Source: an uncultured Prevotella sp. (GTDB lineage: Bacteria > Bacteroidota > Bacteroidia > Bacteroidales > Bacteroidaceae). From it: a stretch of DNA of 51,594 nucleotides. The stretch lies in the NCBI GenBank assembly GCA_900553465.1, contig USDT01000018.1:1-51594 (forward strand), read 5' to 3'. The notes beneath the pieces were generated by a model. The model did no database searches. It was not told the DNA's origin and worked only from the letters and a program-made list of their open reading frames with translations. How positions within the stretch are numbered: position 1 is the first letter of the stretch; every line of letters begins with the position of its first letter. The translations under genes and the position numbers were made by a program. Shown piece by piece: positions 51,555 through 51,594 of the stretch.

Positions 51555-51594
51555 ACAATGTAGAGTTTGATCCTGGCTCAGGATGAACGCTAGC
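51555..51594 (+). rRNA. rrs: 16S ribosomal RNA, 5' end (partial)
   Basis: GAGTTTGATCCTGGCTCAGG starting at 51563 is the universal 16S 5' sequence (the 27F site), and GATGAACGCTAGC is the Bacteroidota version of the next bases. Aligning to E. coli numbering puts position 1 at about 51555. The gene runs off the right edge. Confidence 0.97.

Overview
The window comes from a Bacteroidales genome and looks most like Prevotella or a close relative from an animal-associated habitat. The support is: (i) promoters of the Bacteroidota type (TTG, about 20 bp, TAnnTTTG) in front of many genes; (ii) the partial 16S rRNA at the right edge, with a Bacteroidota-style 5' end; (iii) lineage-typical gene sets, namely a DUF4492 protein before cydAB, BlaI/BlaR1 with TonB-like domains, paired GH92 mannosidases, an ECF sigma factor followed by a TM/beta-barrel protein, and an efflux operon with two ABC-2 permeases. 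No database search was possible, so genus-level placement is inference.

Layout. 1-383 is the right part of a dispersed non-coding repeat. 384-2788 (+) is a lipoprotein / ECF sigma / anti-sigma-like operon. 2789-8390 (-) is a tight operon: small hypothetical protein, purT, a dTDP-sugar 3,4-ketoisomerase, a sugar aminotransferase, a GNAT/FemAB-like acyltransferase and a polytopic membrane protein. 8549-10419 (-) holds a phosphoesterase, a small membrane protein and rfbB. Together these two operons could make and use a dTDP-3-amino-3,6-dideoxyhexose. 10562-13571 (-) is an acyltransferase-3, a cytidylate-kinase-like protein and a MATE exporter. 14433-17678 (+) is xseA-xseB, ilvE and ferritin. 17823-18635 (-) is a TonB-type protein. 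19698-23828 (-) is lipoprotein-BlaR1-BlaI. 24087-24857 (+) is trmB. 25034-30579 (+) is GH92, a basic-secretory-protein-like lipoprotein, and GH92. 31168-32268 (+) is mrp. 32436-36353 (-) is a large lipoprotein and a GH110-like beta-helix enzyme. 37773-43544 (-) is a five-gene efflux operon. 43929-46997 (+) is DUF4492-cydA-cydB. 47060-49119 (+) is a cyclophilin and a membrane phosphoesterase. 49643-50854 (-) is L-serine ammonia-lyase. 51268-51594 is the promoter, leader and start of an rRNA operon.

The genes are mostly ordinary; the unexplained signal is in the spacers. Two near-complete inverted copies (18938-19605 and 36520-37160) and one edge-truncated copy (1-272) of a roughly 650 bp non-coding element share the same modules in the same order: a hairpin beginning ATTTGCG, an array of degenerate 22-bp units, and a stem-loop whose loop is exactly 21 nt in all three copies. 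The 22-bp arrays also occur without the full element at four further intergenic sites (13939-14055, 30790-30905, 37430-37550, 49277-49410). The phase is kept to the base over up to six units, and the core resembles GATATGGGCCGTTTCA. I know of no named family with this structure, and it is the best candidate here for something undescribed.
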